Source: Streptomyces sp. SDr-06 (GTDB lineage Bacteria; Actinomycetota; Actinomycetes; Streptomycetales; Streptomycetaceae). Taken from it: DNA of 64,000 nucleotides. The stretch spans positions 62,001-126,000 of the forward strand of contig NZ_QOLA01000001.1 in assembly GCF_003324565.1 (NCBI RefSeq), given 5' to 3'. Below the pieces are notes generated by a model. The model had not been told where the DNA came from and searched no databases. It saw only the letters and a program-made list of their open reading frames with translations. The translations under genes and the position numbers were made by a program. Shown piece by piece: positions 17,658 through 29,040 of the stretch (its first letter is position 1; every line of letters starts with the position of its first letter).

Positions 17658-18893
17658 TCAGACGCGCGGGTCCCCGACGACCGGGATCGCCGGGTGACCG
17701 CCCGGGTGGGCGACGCGTGAGCGTGCCGGAGCAGCGCCGCAGAAGGCCGGTTCCAGCGCTTCCATCAGGCCTTCCGTGATCGCCCCGTTGTTGGACGCGT
17801 TCGCGAAGACGACGACCGTGCGCTCCCCTCCCGGCGTGGAGAACGCCTGCGACTGGTATCCCTGGACGATTCCGCCGTGACCGAACACCTTCCCGCAGGA
17901 GAGGGCGATCTGCCGCACGCCAAGGCCGTAGCCGATGCTCCTCGCGCCGGTGGGGAGCGCTGCCGTCATCTGCCGCAGCGACTCGTCGGAGACCAGCCCT
18001 CCGGCACTCCCGGCCAGCAGAGCGGTCAGGAAGCGGTCGAGATCTCGGGCCGAGGAGACGATGCCTCCCGCGCTCCAGATCCAGGACGCGGTCTGCTCGG
18101 TCGCATCGAGCAGCGGCCGGTGGCGGTCGTCCGGGGTCAGATAGCCGGTGATGTGACGGCCCGCGATGCTCTGGCGAGGCACGGGGAACGAGGTGTGGCG
18201 CAGCTTGAGCGGCTCGAAGATCTGCTCGCGCAGCAGCTCGGCGTAGGGGCGCCCGGTGACGTGTTCGGCGGCCAGGGCCAGCAGCACGAAGCCCGTGTTG
18301 GAGTACGCGTAGGAGGTCCCCGGCGTGTACTGCAAGCCGTGCCGCACCGACAGGGCCACCAGATCCCGTGGGGCGTACACGCGGTTGCGGATGCGCTGCT
18401 CGAAGGCGGTGGTGGTCTCCTCCCCCTCCTGCTCCAAGAGGTCGTTGACGTGGTCGTACACGCCCGCCCGGTGTTCCAGGACCTCCCGTGCGGTGATCGG
18501 CCAGCGCTCCGGGAGCGTCCCGCCCGGCAGGTAGGCGCGCAGCGGCCGGTCCAGGTCGAGGAGGCCCTGTTCCGCGAGGCGCATCACGAGCACCGAGGTG
18601 AACATCTTGCTGTTGCTGCCGACCCTGAACCGCGCGTCGACCGTCATGGGGATGCCGCTCAGGTCGGCCTCGCCGACGGGCTGCGACCAGGTGAGTGCCG
18701 GGTCCCGGTGATCCCGGATCACGGCGAACGCGCCCGGCGCCCCGGCCCGCAGCACCCGCCCGAGCGCGGCGCGCACCCCGGCCGTGTCCGGAGCGGTCCG
18801 CGGCTGCTCGCCGGACGCGCTCACCGCGCTCCCCACCAGCAGCACCACCGTGGCGGCGACGGTGGTCACCGAATGCGCGAGCCTGGTTCTCAT
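17658..18893 (-). CDS. Secreted serine hydrolase, class C beta-lactamase / DD-peptidase family
   Basis: The 411-residue exported protein has a signal peptide (to about residue 27) and the three motifs of family S12: S93-N-S-K96, Y197-S-N199 and H339-G-G341 in place of KTG. HxG in the third box is characteristic of the Streptomyces R61 DD-carboxypeptidase group rather than of true beta-lactamases. It probably acts on D-Ala-D-Ala peptides or on small esters. Convergent with the SMP-30-like gene. No regulator adjacent. Confidence 0.9.
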   Translation of the reverse strand: MRTRLAHSVTTVAATVVLLVGSAVSASGEQPRTAPDTAGVRAALGRVLRAGAPGAFAVIRDHRDPALTWSQPVGEADLSGIPMTVDARFRVGSNSKMFTSVLVMRLAEQGLLDLDRPLRAYLPGGTLPERWPITAREVLEHRAGVYDHVNDLLEQEGEETTTAFEQRIRNRVYAPRDLVALSVRHGLQYTPGTSYAYSNTGFVLLALAAEHVTGRPYAELLREQIFEPLKLRHTSFPVPRQSIAGRHITGYLTPDDRHRPLLDATEQTASWIWSAGGIVSSARDLDRFLTALLAGSAGGLVSDESLRQMTAALPTGARSIGYGLGVRQIALSCGKVFGHGGIVQGYQSQAFSTPGGERTVVVFANASNNGAITEGLMEALEPAFCGAAPARSRVAHPGGHPAIPVVGDPRV

Positions 18894-19220
18894 CGTGGAG
18901 CAGCCCTTCTCTCACCCGCTGGTCCTCGGCGACTCGGGAAGGCGGCCGACTGCCGGACATCCCGTGCGGCCGCGATCGTATAGGTATGCCGGGTTCCTCC
19001 CCCGGCTGCCTCGCCCCCCGGCGTTTCGGCCCGCGTCACGGGACCCGAGGCGATCCGCCGCGGCGCCGCAAGGTGCGCGGCCTCGTCGAGGGTCAACTAC
19101 TGGACATGGAAGGCGGGTTGACGGTTCTGCCCGACTGCCCTCCTCCCTCGACGCGCATGATCCTGTGATACGAGGGCAGGCGCACGATACAGGCCACGGT
19201 TCGAAGGGGAGGTTGCTTCC
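18894..19220. other. 327-bp intergenic region
   Basis: Divergent promoter region of the serine hydrolase and the small gene at 19221. No open frame shows coding bias. I see no strong inverted repeat; GTCAAC near 19090 and GTTGAC near 19116 form only a weak 6-bp pair. Confidence 0.5.
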
Positions 19221-19385
19221 ATGTCGGTGCTAGGACGTTTTCCTGCCGGTGGACCGCGCGGGTCATGGCCGGCCGAGGAGTTGGCGGAACAGCTCAGGAA
19301 GCGGGGACGGGCGGCCACGGTCGTGATGGATCTCGACAGCGACGCCTTCCTCGTGATCGAGCGGCATCGCGACAAGGCGGCGTAG
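19221..19385 (+). CDS. Small protein, 54 residues, unknown function
   Basis: A short frame encodes 54 residues, beginning MSVLGRFPAG and ending ERHRDKAA. It has an excellent ribosome site, GGGGAGG eight bases upstream of ATG 19221, strong G/C at third positions, and a hairpin terminator 44 bases after the stop, so it looks like a genuine gene. The centre contains an amphipathic helix (PAEELAEQLRKRGRAA) followed by a beta-like segment (TVVMDLDSDAFLVIER). No membrane segment, no cysteine. Function unknown. Confidence 0.7.
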   Translation: MSVLGRFPAGGPRGSWPAEELAEQLRKRGRAATVVMDLDSDAFLVIERHRDKAA

Positions 19386-19428
19386 GCGCCCGGCCCTGCC
19401 ATCGCAGTCCGGCTCCCCTGACGCCCTT

Positions 19429-19464
19429 CGCCCCGCACCCGACCTGCTCGTCGGCGGCGGGGCG
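19429..19464. terminator. Hairpin between convergent small gene and uvrA-like gene
   Basis: CGCCCCGC and GCGGGGCG form an 8-bp outer stem, and CCGA/TCGG add an inner 4-bp stem around an 8-base loop. It can end transcription from both sides. Confidence 0.6.
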
Positions 19465-19490
19465 AGGCGCGTGCGGGGAGCGGCGCGCGA

Positions 19491-21875
<2,385 letters not shown>

Positions 21876-22062
21876 GCTGATCGTTCTCCATCGTTCGGGC
21901 GGGGCCGTGATCGCGCTCCCGCCGGGGGCGCCCGGCTGGATCCGCCCGGCTGCGAGCAGTAGCTACGGTTCTACGTCGTCGGCACCGTGACGGCAACGGT
22001 TCGGCGCGTGCCGCGGGACCGGCCGGGGAGCGGTGCCCCTCCGGCCGGAGCGGAGCCGGGCC

Positions 22063-22422
22063 TCACCGGTCCTGGAGCAGGCCGAGCACGTTGCCGTCGG
22101 GGTCGGTGAAGGTGGCCACCAGGCGGCCGCCGCCCACGTCGTGCGCGGGCTCCTTGACCTTGGCGCCCGCGGCGGTGACCTCGGCCAGCTTCGCCTCGAT
22201 GTCGGGCACGTGCCAGTAGGCCACGGGTCCGGTCATGCCCTGGTCCGCTCCGCCCGGCACCAGGCCGATCTGCTGGCCCTCCGTCGCGTAGCCGACGTAG
22301 TACGGCTCGTCCGTCTGCGGCGCGACGCCGAGCAGCGCGGTGTAGACCTCCTTGGCCGCAGCCAGGTCGGTCACGGGGTGCAGCACGGTCTTGATTCCCT
22401 GGGTGGAAGAGCCGTTGGTCAT
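22063..22422 (-). CDS. VOC-superfamily (glyoxalase-like) protein
   Basis: The 119-residue protein has one vicinal-oxygen-chelate unit pair: IKTVLHPVTDLAAAKEVY at the start and FTDPDGNVLGLLQ at the end, with His near residue 15 and the terminal glycine-rich strand in place. Members include dioxygenases, resistance proteins and many of unknown role. Start ATG 22422 has AAGGAG seven bases upstream. It lies downstream of a 301-bp divergent region and upstream of the uvrA-like gene on the same strand, with a 187-bp gap, so co-transcription is possible but not obvious. Confidence 0.9.
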   Translation of the reverse strand: MTNGSSTQGIKTVLHPVTDLAAAKEVYTALLGVAPQTDEPYYVGYATEGQQIGLVPGGADQGMTGPVAYWHVPDIEAKLAEVTAAGAKVKEPAHDVGGGRLVATFTDPDGNVLGLLQDR

Positions 22423-22723
22423 GGTCGCTCCTTGGGTCGTGGGTCGCATCGGCCCGGCGCGCTCTGCCCCGCTCGAAGCCGGGCGGAAGCCCGGGTGGCC
22501 GATGTGCTGATCACGCTAGCTTCGGCCCCGGTGCCGCGCTTCTCCGATCCTGACCGGTTGGGGGACCCCCTCGTCAGGACCTGCCCCGCCGCGCCCCGAC
22601 GACGTACGAGGACCCGGGCCGGCAGGGTCGGACCGGGTCCGATGCCCGCGACGCAACGACGGCTGTCCGCGTCCGCCCGGGGTGGTGATCCGTCCCGGTC
22701 CCGCGACACGCGATGATGGCTTC
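22423..22723. promoter_or_regulatory. Divergent promoter region with inverted repeat at 22548-22579
   Basis: This 301-bp gap between the VOC gene and the hypothetical gene at 22724 has no coding frame. TCCTGAC (22548-22554) and GTCAGGA (22573-22579) are exact inverted copies 18 bases apart, with a GGGGGACCCCC element between them, so the site could be a hairpin or an operator. Confidence 0.45.
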
Positions 22724-23038
22724 ATGAGCCTTCCCGACGCCATCACCGCCACCCTCGCCGCCCGCGACAAGGTCGACTTCGAGCAGGACTTCGCGCGCAC
22801 CCGCCAGATCATGACCTTCGTCCACACCACGGACGGGGCGGAGGCGGTCGAACTCGCCATGTTCGAGGGCCCGTTGCCCATCCCGGCCGTTGGGCAGTCC
22901 GTCACCCTGTGGGTCACCGGCCACCCCCTGGTGGTCCGCCGCGTCGAGACCCATTACGGGCTCGGCGGTGCGGACACCCATCCCAAGCGCGAGCAGGTCG
23001 CCTCCGTCATCGTGTTCGTGGAACCCCGAACCCCCTGA
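22724..23038 (+). CDS. Conserved protein of unknown function
   Basis: The 104-residue frame starts MSLPDAITATLAARDKVDF and is predicted alpha then beta, with GQSVTLWVTGHPLVVRRVETHYG as the strongest strand region. No signal peptide, no cysteine, no recognised domain. Ribosome site is weak. Codon use is typical. It is convergent with the MFS pump and followed by a 12-bp hairpin. I do not assign a function. Confidence 0.7.
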   Translation: MSLPDAITATLAARDKVDFEQDFARTRQIMTFVHTTDGAEAVELAMFEGPLPIPAVGQSVTLWVTGHPLVVRRVETHYGLGGADTHPKREQVASVIVFVEPRTP

Positions 23039-23091
23039 CAAACACGCCCCGTTGACCGCGCACGCCACGCCGCTGCGAGGTGTGCCGCAAG

Positions 23092-23124
23092 GCCGGGCGG
23101 GGCCACCTGCGTGCCCCGCCCGGC
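23092..23124. terminator. Bidirectional hairpin terminator
   Basis: GCCGGGCGGGGC and GCCCCGCCCGGC form a perfect 12-bp stem with a 9-base loop between the stops of the hypothetical gene (23038) and the MFS gene (23134). Confidence 0.8.
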
Positions 23125-23133
23125 GAGCCCGCG

Positions 23134-24729
23134 TCACACCCCCGACGTCACGGAGTCCTCTCGGCGCGACTGCTCCGGCGTGGCCGTCCTCGAGCCGCCG
23201 CCATCCGCCCGCTGAGCCGGGCGACCCGGCGGGCGTACGAGCGCCAGGACGATCAGGCCGCCCAGGGCCGCGGCCGAGGCCGACAGCAGGAAGACGCGAT
23301 CGAGGCCGGTGGCGAAGGTCTGGTGGACGAGGTGCTGAGCCGCGTCGTGCCGCGCCGCGGGCGCCGCTTCGACGAGATGCTGCGCCTGCCCGGCGGCCAG
23401 CCCGGCCGCGCCCTTGTCGGCGTCCGGCACCGCGCCGGAGGCGGCGAACACCTCGGCCGTCCGGCTGGTGAAGACCGCGCCGAGGACAGCGATGGCCAGC
23501 GTCATGCCGAGCTGGCGGAAGGTGTTGACCGCGCCGCCCGCCATGCCCGCCCGCTGGGGCGGCACGGTGGAGGTGGCGGCGGAGACCAGGACCGGCGTGG
23601 CCAGACCGACCCCGACACCGGTGACCACGAGGCCCCACAGCAGCGACGCCCGCCCCGCCTCGGCCGTCATCCCGACGCGCAGCAGCAGCATGCCCGCCGC
23701 CACCAGGAGCAGGCCTCCGCCGATCGGCACGCGGGGGGCCAGCCGCTGGATGTGGCGCCCGGCGAACACGGCCACGACGAAGGAGGCCGCGGCCAGCGGG
23801 GTCAGCGCCAGACCCGCGGCGACGGGGCTGAGGCCCAGCACGGACTGGAGCCACAGCGAGACCAGCACCAGGCAGCCGAAGGCGCTGCCCTGCAACAGCA
23901 GGGCGCCGCTCATCAGACCGGCGAACGAGGGGCGGCGCAGCAGCGTCAGGTCCAGCATCGGAGCGCCGCCGCGTCGCGCGGTCCGGTGCTCGATCACGAC
24001 GAACGCCACCAGGGCCAGCGCGGTGACGGCGAAGGTCGCCAGGGTCTCGGCCCCGGTCCAGCCCGCCTCGCCGCCGCGGATGAGCCCATAGGTGAGGGCG
24101 CCCGCGGCGAGGGTGAAGGCGGCCGCGCCGGGGACATCTATGCGGGCCGGCGCGCCGTGACCGGGGGCGGTGCGGAGCTGGTCCGGGCGCACCACGCGCA
24201 GCGTCATCGCGATGGCGACGGCGGCGATGGGCAGATTGACCCAGAAGATCGTCGGCCAGCTGATGTGCTCGGTGAGCAGGCCGCCGAGCAGCGGACCCGC
24301 CGCGGCGGCGGCCCCGTTGGCAGCGCCCCACACACCGAAGGCCGTGCCCCGGTCCCTGCCCTGGTACGAGGTCAGCAGCAGGGCGGGGGCCGTGGCGAAC
24401 ATGGCGGCACCGCCGACGCCCTGCACCACGCGCGCGGCGATCAGCACACCCACGCTGGGGGCCAGCCCGCACACGAGGGAGGCCAGCGCGAACAGCGCCA
24501 GGCCGTAGACGTAACAGCGCCGGTGGCCGAACCGGTCCGCCAGGGAGCCGGAGGCCAGGAGCAGGGCGGCGAGGGCCAGGGCGTACCCGTCGATCACCCA
24601 TTGCAGCGAGGTGAAAGAGGCGTCGAGGTCGTCAGCCATGCTGGGCAGTGCCACGTTCACGATGGTCACGTCCACCAGCAGGATGAAGGCGCCCAGGCAG
24701 ACCGCCGTCAGGGGCCACCACTTGCGCAT
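23134..24729 (-). CDS. MFS multidrug efflux transporter, DHA2 (14-TM) family
   Basis: The 531-residue membrane protein has about 14 hydrophobic helices. Diagnostic motifs include LLVDVTIVNVALPSM in helix 1 (DHA2 motif D1), GSLADRFGHRRCYV (motif A) and ARVVQGVGGA (motif B). This family exports drugs by proton antiport. The start ATG 24729 is at the expected position before helix 1. It is divergent from an Lrp/AsnC-type regulator at 24878, with a 9-bp inverted repeat between them, the usual arrangement of a pump and its local regulator. Substrate not predictable. Confidence 0.94.
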   Translation of the reverse strand: MRKWWPLTAVCLGAFILLVDVTIVNVALPSMADDLDASFTSLQWVIDGYALALAALLLASGSLADRFGHRRCYVYGLALFALASLVCGLAPSVGVLIAARVVQGVGGAAMFATAPALLLTSYQGRDRGTAFGVWGAANGAAAAAGPLLGGLLTEHISWPTIFWVNLPIAAVAIAMTLRVVRPDQLRTAPGHGAPARIDVPGAAAFTLAAGALTYGLIRGGEAGWTGAETLATFAVTALALVAFVVIEHRTARRGGAPMLDLTLLRRPSFAGLMSGALLLQGSAFGCLVLVSLWLQSVLGLSPVAAGLALTPLAAASFVVAVFAGRHIQRLAPRVPIGGGLLLVAAGMLLLRVGMTAEAGRASLLWGLVVTGVGVGLATPVLVSAATSTVPPQRAGMAGGAVNTFRQLGMTLAIAVLGAVFTSRTAEVFAASGAVPDADKGAAGLAAGQAQHLVEAAPAARHDAAQHLVHQTFATGLDRVFLLSASAAALGGLIVLALVRPPGRPAQRADGGGSRTATPEQSRREDSVTSGV

Positions 24730-24759
24730 GTCAGATTCTCCGATCGGATCGAGCGTGGG

Positions 24760-24801
24760 TCAGGGGCCGGAAGGCGCGCTTGGCCGCGGCGTGGCCCCTG
24801 A
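24760..24801. promoter_or_regulatory. Inverted repeat between MFS pump and Lrp regulator
   Basis: TCAGGGGCC at 24760-24768 and GGCCCCTGA at 24793-24801 are perfect inverted copies with a 24-base spacer. The element sits centrally in the 148-bp divergent promoter region, 30 bases from the pump start. Lrp-type regulators often bind spaced, wrapped sites. Confidence 0.5.
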
Positions 24802-24877
24802 AGCGAGTGTTGGACGCGGCAGGCGCTTTCCCTGAGCCAGCACCGGGATTTTGCGCGGATCCGACATCATGGGAACC

Positions 24878-25897
24878 ATGAAGACGTATCTCGACACCTT
24901 GGCCCCGGCGGATCACCGGCTGGCGCAGGAGGACCTGGCGCTCGCGCACGCCCTGCAGATCAACGGGCGGGCATCGTTCCGGGAGATCGCCGACGTCCTC
25001 GGGGTGTCCGACCAGACGGCCGCCCGCCGCTGGTCGCGCCTGCGCTCCACGGGCAGGCTCCGGGTCCTCGGCCTGACCGATCCGCAGCGTCTGGGCGACT
25101 CCCCGTGGGTGGTGCGCGTACGGTGCACACCCGACGCGGCGGCCTCCATCGGGGAGGCGATGGCCCGCCGCACGGACACCAGCTGGGTCAACCTCAGCTC
25201 CGGGGGCACCGAGATCTCCTGCTCGGTACGGACCCGGGGCCCGGGGATCGAGGAGTCGCTGCTGCTGCGCAAGCTGCCGCGCACACCCCAGGTGGTGGAC
25301 GTCTCGGCGCACTGCCTGCTGCACATCTTCTTCGGCCAGGACCTCAGCACGATCAACAAGAGCGGCCCGCTGACAGCCGCACAGGTCGCGGCGCTCACGC
25401 CTTCCGTCATCCCCGAGCGGGCCACGGCGGACACGCCTCCGGTGGCCCTGGACGACGGCGACCGGCAGCTGCTCGACCTGCTGGCCCGGGACGGCCGGGC
25501 GGCGCCGGGGGAGCTGGCGGCGGCGACCGGCCTGTCCCCCTCGACGGTGCGCCGACGCATCACGGAGCTCAGAACGGCCGGGGTCCTCTACTTCGACGTC
25601 GAGTACCACCCGGACGTACTGCGGCGGAACTTCCGGGCCGCCCTGTGGCTGGAGATCGATCCGTCCCGCCTGGCCGAGGCGGGTGAGGCGATCGCCGCGC
25701 ACCCGCAGGTGTCCTTCGCCGCCGCGGTGACCGGCACGGCCAACCTCTACGCCAGCATCGACGTCCCGACCGCCCAGCTCTTCTACCGCTACCTGACGGA
25801 GTCCGTGGCCGCGCTGCCGGGCCTGCGCCACACCGCGACCGTCCCCATCCACCGCACCCTCAAGGGTCCCGGCCCCTACCTGCCGCCCAGGACATAG
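24878..25897 (+). CDS. Lrp/AsnC-family regulator, double-domain type
   Basis: The 339-residue protein is a tandem duplication of the Lrp/AsnC unit: helix-turn-helix plus ligand-binding RAM domain twice. The first HTH is ASFREIADVLGVSDQTAARR, the second APGELAAATGLSPSTVRRR. It is divergent from an MFS drug pump and probably regulates it. Start ATG 24878 (MKTYLDTL) has a short GGGA site; ATG 24869 and GTG 24851 are alternatives, so the exact start is uncertain. A perfect terminator hairpin begins one base after the stop. Confidence 0.92.
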   Translation: MKTYLDTLAPADHRLAQEDLALAHALQINGRASFREIADVLGVSDQTAARRWSRLRSTGRLRVLGLTDPQRLGDSPWVVRVRCTPDAAASIGEAMARRTDTSWVNLSSGGTEISCSVRTRGPGIEESLLLRKLPRTPQVVDVSAHCLLHIFFGQDLSTINKSGPLTAAQVAALTPSVIPERATADTPPVALDDGDRQLLDLLARDGRAAPGELAAATGLSPSTVRRRITELRTAGVLYFDVEYHPDVLRRNFRAALWLEIDPSRLAEAGEAIAAHPQVSFAAAVTGTANLYASIDVPTAQLFYRYLTESVAALPGLRHTATVPIHRTLKGPGPYLPPRT

Positions 25898-25927
25898 CCC
25901 GCGCACCCGGCCCGGGGGGTGCGCGGG
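25898..25927 (+). terminator. Hairpin terminator after Lrp regulator
   Basis: CCCGCGCACCC and GGGTGCGCGGG form a perfect 11-bp stem with an 8-base loop, starting directly after the TAG stop. Confidence 0.8.
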
Positions 25928-26013
25928 AAGCCCGGTGGCGGCCCCGGCACCGCCGACGTACCGTCACGGCAACCGGCCAACGGCGCGTTCGCGAGAACCG
26001 GAGAGGTGAGACG

Positions 26014-26364
26014 GTGAGCCACGAGATCTGGGACTATCGGCCAACTGCCGGATACCGTGCGGGAGTCGACCTGGTCGGCTACCGGGTGGAGGCCACCGAC
26101 GGCCACATCGGGAAGATCGACAAACACTCGGAAGCCGTCGGCGCCGCGTATCTCGTGGTCGACACCGGCGCCTGGATCTTCGGCAGGCACGTACTCCTGC
26201 CCGTCGGAACCATCGAGCGCGTCGACGCCGCCGAGCGGACGGTCCATGTCGACCGCACCAAGGACCAGGTCAAGGACGCCCCCGAGTACGACGCGGCCAA
26301 GCACGCGGGCGAGCCCTCCTATCTGGAGCAGTTCGCGAGGTACTACGGCCAGCCCCGCATGTAG
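26014..26364 (+). CDS. PRC-barrel domain protein
   Basis: The 116-residue protein has a PRC-barrel over residues about 18-85: GYRVEATDGHIGKIDKHS, YLVVDTGAWIFGRHVLLP and IERVDAAERTVHV are the consecutive strands. PRC-barrel proteins of this short type are common in Streptomyces and are linked to stress response or RNA/photosynthetic complexes in other groups. GTG start with GAGAGGTGAG upstream. It is a single-gene unit between two terminated genes. Confidence 0.88.
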   Translation: MSHEIWDYRPTAGYRAGVDLVGYRVEATDGHIGKIDKHSEAVGAAYLVVDTGAWIFGRHVLLPVGTIERVDAAERTVHVDRTKDQVKDAPEYDAAKHAGEPSYLEQFARYYGQPRM

Positions 26365-26530
26365 CGCTCCAGGCTCCCCCCACACACCCGTGCCGATCCG
26401 CTTACGGAAAGTAGTTCCGGCGCCCGCGGAATTTATTGATGACCTCAATGGTTGGCATGTGCATCGAACCGTTCGGCCCGGCCTGTGAACGCCTCACGGC
26501 GATCGGGTCGGCCCTGATCAGCGAGGCATC

Positions 26531-27853
26531 GTGAACGACCACACCCCCGAGCAGCCCGCCGAGATCGTCGCCCGGCTGCGCGCCACGTTCCGCTCCGGCC
26601 GCACCAAGCCCGTCGAGTGGCGCGTCGACCAGCTGCGCCGACTGCGCGAGATGCTCACCGCGCACGGGGCCGACCTGGCGGAAGCCCTCCACGCCGACCT
26701 GGGCAAGAGCCCCACCGAAGCCTTCCGCACCGAGATCGACTTCACGGTCCGCGAGATCGACCACACCCTGGATCACCTCGCCGAGTGGCTGCGGCCGGAA
26801 TCCGCCCCGGTGCCCGGGCACCTCGGCGCGGACGCGACGGCGTGGACGCGGTACGACCCGCTGGGCGTCGTCCTGGTCATCGCGCCCTGGAACTACCCCG
26901 TCCAGCTTCTGCTCACCCCGATGCTGGGCGCGCTCGCCTCCGGCAACGCGGTCGTCGTCAAGCCCAGCGAGCTGGCCCCCGCCGCCTCCGCGGCCCTCGC
27001 CCGCCTGCTCCCCCAGTACCTCGACACCTCCGCGGTCGCCGTGGTCGAAGGTGCCGTACCCGAGACCACCGCGCTGCTCGCCGAGCGCTTCGACCACATC
27101 TTCTACACCGGCAACGGCATGGTCGGCCGCATCGTGATGCGGGCCGCCGCCGAGCACCTCACCCCCGTCACCCTCGAACTCGGCGGCAAGTCACCGGCGT
27201 TCGTCGACCGCGGCGCCGACCTGTCCGCCGTCGCCGACCGGCTGGCCCGGGGCAAGTTCCTCAACGCCGGGCAGACCTGTGTCGCGCCCGACTACGTGCT
27301 CACCGACCCGGAGACGGCCCGCGCCCTGGAGCCGGAGTTCGCCCGCGCCGTCGAGGCGCTCTTCGGCGCGGATCCGCAGAGCTCGCGCGAGTTCGGGCGC
27401 ATCGTCAACGAGCGGCACTTCGACCGGCTCAGCGCCCTGCTCGACTCAGGGCGGGCCGTCACGGGCGGCACCACCGACCGGGCCGCCAAGTACATCGCGC
27501 CGACCGTTCTGGCCGACGTCGACCCCAAGGCCCCGGTCATGCAGGAGGAGATCTTCGGGCCCATCCTGCCGATCGTCACCGTGGCGGGCCTGGACGAAGC
27601 GATCGACTTCATCAACGACCGCGACAAGCCGCTCGCCCTGTACGCCTTCACCGACGCGGACACCACCCGGGAGCGCCTGGCCGCCGAGACCTCGTCCGGC
27701 GGCCTCGGGTTCGGGCTGCCGCTCGCCCATCTGACCGTCTCCGACCTGCCGTTCGGCGGAGTCGGCGAGAGCGGCATGGGCAGCTACCACGGCCGGTACT
27801 CGATCGAGACGTTCAGCCACCGCAAGGCGGTGCTCGAGAAGCCGCTCGGCTGA
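26531..27853 (+). CDS. Aldehyde dehydrogenase (class 3-like, NAD(P)-dependent)
   Basis: The 440-residue enzyme oxidises aldehydes to acids. The catalytic cysteine is Cys250 in NAGQTCV and the general base is Glu216 in TLELGGKSP; the Asn of APWNYPVQL (residue 121) is also conserved. The short N-terminus and the length near 440-450 match class 3 (fatty/aromatic aldehyde) dehydrogenases rather than the 480-500-residue classes. Start GTG 26531 with GAGG five bases upstream. The 166-bp upstream region is relatively AT-rich and has two short inverted repeats (CGGAA/TTCCG and ATTGA/TCAAT). Confidence 0.93.
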   Translation: MNDHTPEQPAEIVARLRATFRSGRTKPVEWRVDQLRRLREMLTAHGADLAEALHADLGKSPTEAFRTEIDFTVREIDHTLDHLAEWLRPESAPVPGHLGADATAWTRYDPLGVVLVIAPWNYPVQLLLTPMLGALASGNAVVVKPSELAPAASAALARLLPQYLDTSAVAVVEGAVPETTALLAERFDHIFYTGNGMVGRIVMRAAAEHLTPVTLELGGKSPAFVDRGADLSAVADRLARGKFLNAGQTCVAPDYVLTDPETARALEPEFARAVEALFGADPQSSREFGRIVNERHFDRLSALLDSGRAVTGGTTDRAAKYIAPTVLADVDPKAPVMQEEIFGPILPIVTVAGLDEAIDFINDRDKPLALYAFTDADTTRERLAAETSSGGLGFGLPLAHLTVSDLPFGGVGESGMGSYHGRYSIETFSHRKAVLEKPLG

Positions 27854-27865
27854 CGCGACCACGCC

Positions 27866-27895
27866 TGTGCCCTGGACATAGCCGTCCAGGGCACA
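27866..27895. terminator. Bidirectional hairpin terminator
   Basis: TGTGCCCTGGAC and GTCCAGGGCACA form a perfect 12-bp stem with a 6-base loop between the convergent aldehyde dehydrogenase and APH-like genes. Confidence 0.88.
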
Positions 27896-27940
27896 GTCAC
27901 GTACGCCGCCAACTCGCCCGTGCAGCACCCCCGTTGACCC

Positions 27941-28843
27941 TCACATCCACTCCCTCAGCACCTCGGTGATCACATGCCGGGCGTTGTGGGTCATCGCCGG
28001 ATTGGTCGCGCGGTAGTAGGGCAGCGCGATCACCGCCTGGGAGAGCGTGCGGGCCCGCCCACGACGCCAGGTCGCGTCGTCCACGCCGAGTTCCTCGCGG
28101 AAGACCTCCCGCGCACCGGCCGGAAGCAGGTTCCACGCGGGGAAGAGATCACAGGCCGGGTCGCCCATCCCCAGGCACCCGAAGTCGATCACCGCGGCGA
28201 GCCTGCCGCCGTCCACCAGAAGGTTGCCCGGCATGAGATCGGCGTGCAGCCAGACCGGCGGGCCCTCCCAGTCCGGGGCACGCAGCGCCTCGTCCCACAC
28301 GGCCGCCACCGCGTCGCAGTCGACGCCCTCCTCCGGGATCCGCCGCAGCCGCTCGATCGCGCCGCGGGTCTCCGCGTCGAGCGAGCCAAGTGGGCCCCCT
28401 CTATGGGCTGTTGGCGCCCCCGGCAGGGTGATGCCGCGCATCGCGGTCACGAAGGCGGCGAGGTCCTTGGCAAGCAGCAGGGGTTCATCCAGTGCCCCGG
28501 CCTCGGGATTCCGCCCGGGCAGCCACCGATACACCGACCAGGGCCAGGGATACCCCTCCCCGGGCTTCCCGACGCCGACCACCTCGGGAATGGCGGCGGG
28601 CAACAGGGGCGCGAGGCGGGGCAGCCACTCCCCCTCCAGCAATACGTCCGAGGCCCCGCCGCTCACCAACGGCAGCCGTACGGCCTTGTCGTCGCCGAGC
28701 CGGTACATGGCGTTGACCGTGCCGCCCGACGGAAACCGTTCCACCGCGAGCCCCGCCCACTGGGGAAACTGCGCGCCGATCAGCCTCCGTACGAGGTCGC
28801 CGTCCAGGGGGTGTTGGCCGTCATGCATCCGATCCGCGCTCAT
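27941..28843 (-). CDS. Aminoglycoside-phosphotransferase-family kinase (APH)
   Basis: The 300-residue protein has the kinase-like APH fold: catalytic loop HADLMPGNLLV with the H-x-D-x4-N Brenner motif, and IDFGCLGMGDPACDL as the metal-binding IDFG segment. The N-terminal lobe begins PSGGTVNAMYRLG. Members phosphorylate aminoglycosides, macrolides or small metabolites; the sequence does not tell which. Start ATG 28843 with GGTGAG nine bases upstream; ATG 28828 is possible. Divergent from the TPR gene. Confidence 0.9.
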   Translation of the reverse strand: MSADRMHDGQHPLDGDLVRRLIGAQFPQWAGLAVERFPSGGTVNAMYRLGDDKAVRLPLVSGGASDVLLEGEWLPRLAPLLPAAIPEVVGVGKPGEGYPWPWSVYRWLPGRNPEAGALDEPLLLAKDLAAFVTAMRGITLPGAPTAHRGGPLGSLDAETRGAIERLRRIPEEGVDCDAVAAVWDEALRAPDWEGPPVWLHADLMPGNLLVDGGRLAAVIDFGCLGMGDPACDLFPAWNLLPAGAREVFREELGVDDATWRRGRARTLSQAVIALPYYRATNPAMTHNARHVITEVLREWM

Positions 28844-29040
28844 GGCGCGCCATCTCACCGCCGCGCACCGCCGACGTCAAACCCTTTTGCCGCTGACGCT
28901 CCCGGGCGCACGCCCGCCGACAGCACTCTCCTGACCAGCGAGGACAACGGTTCGGCGGCATGATCCGGGCGGTTCGACCCGGCCGCACCCAGGGGATAGC
29001 CTCAGCGCTCGACAACGGCTGGTTTCAGGGGGAGCAGGGA

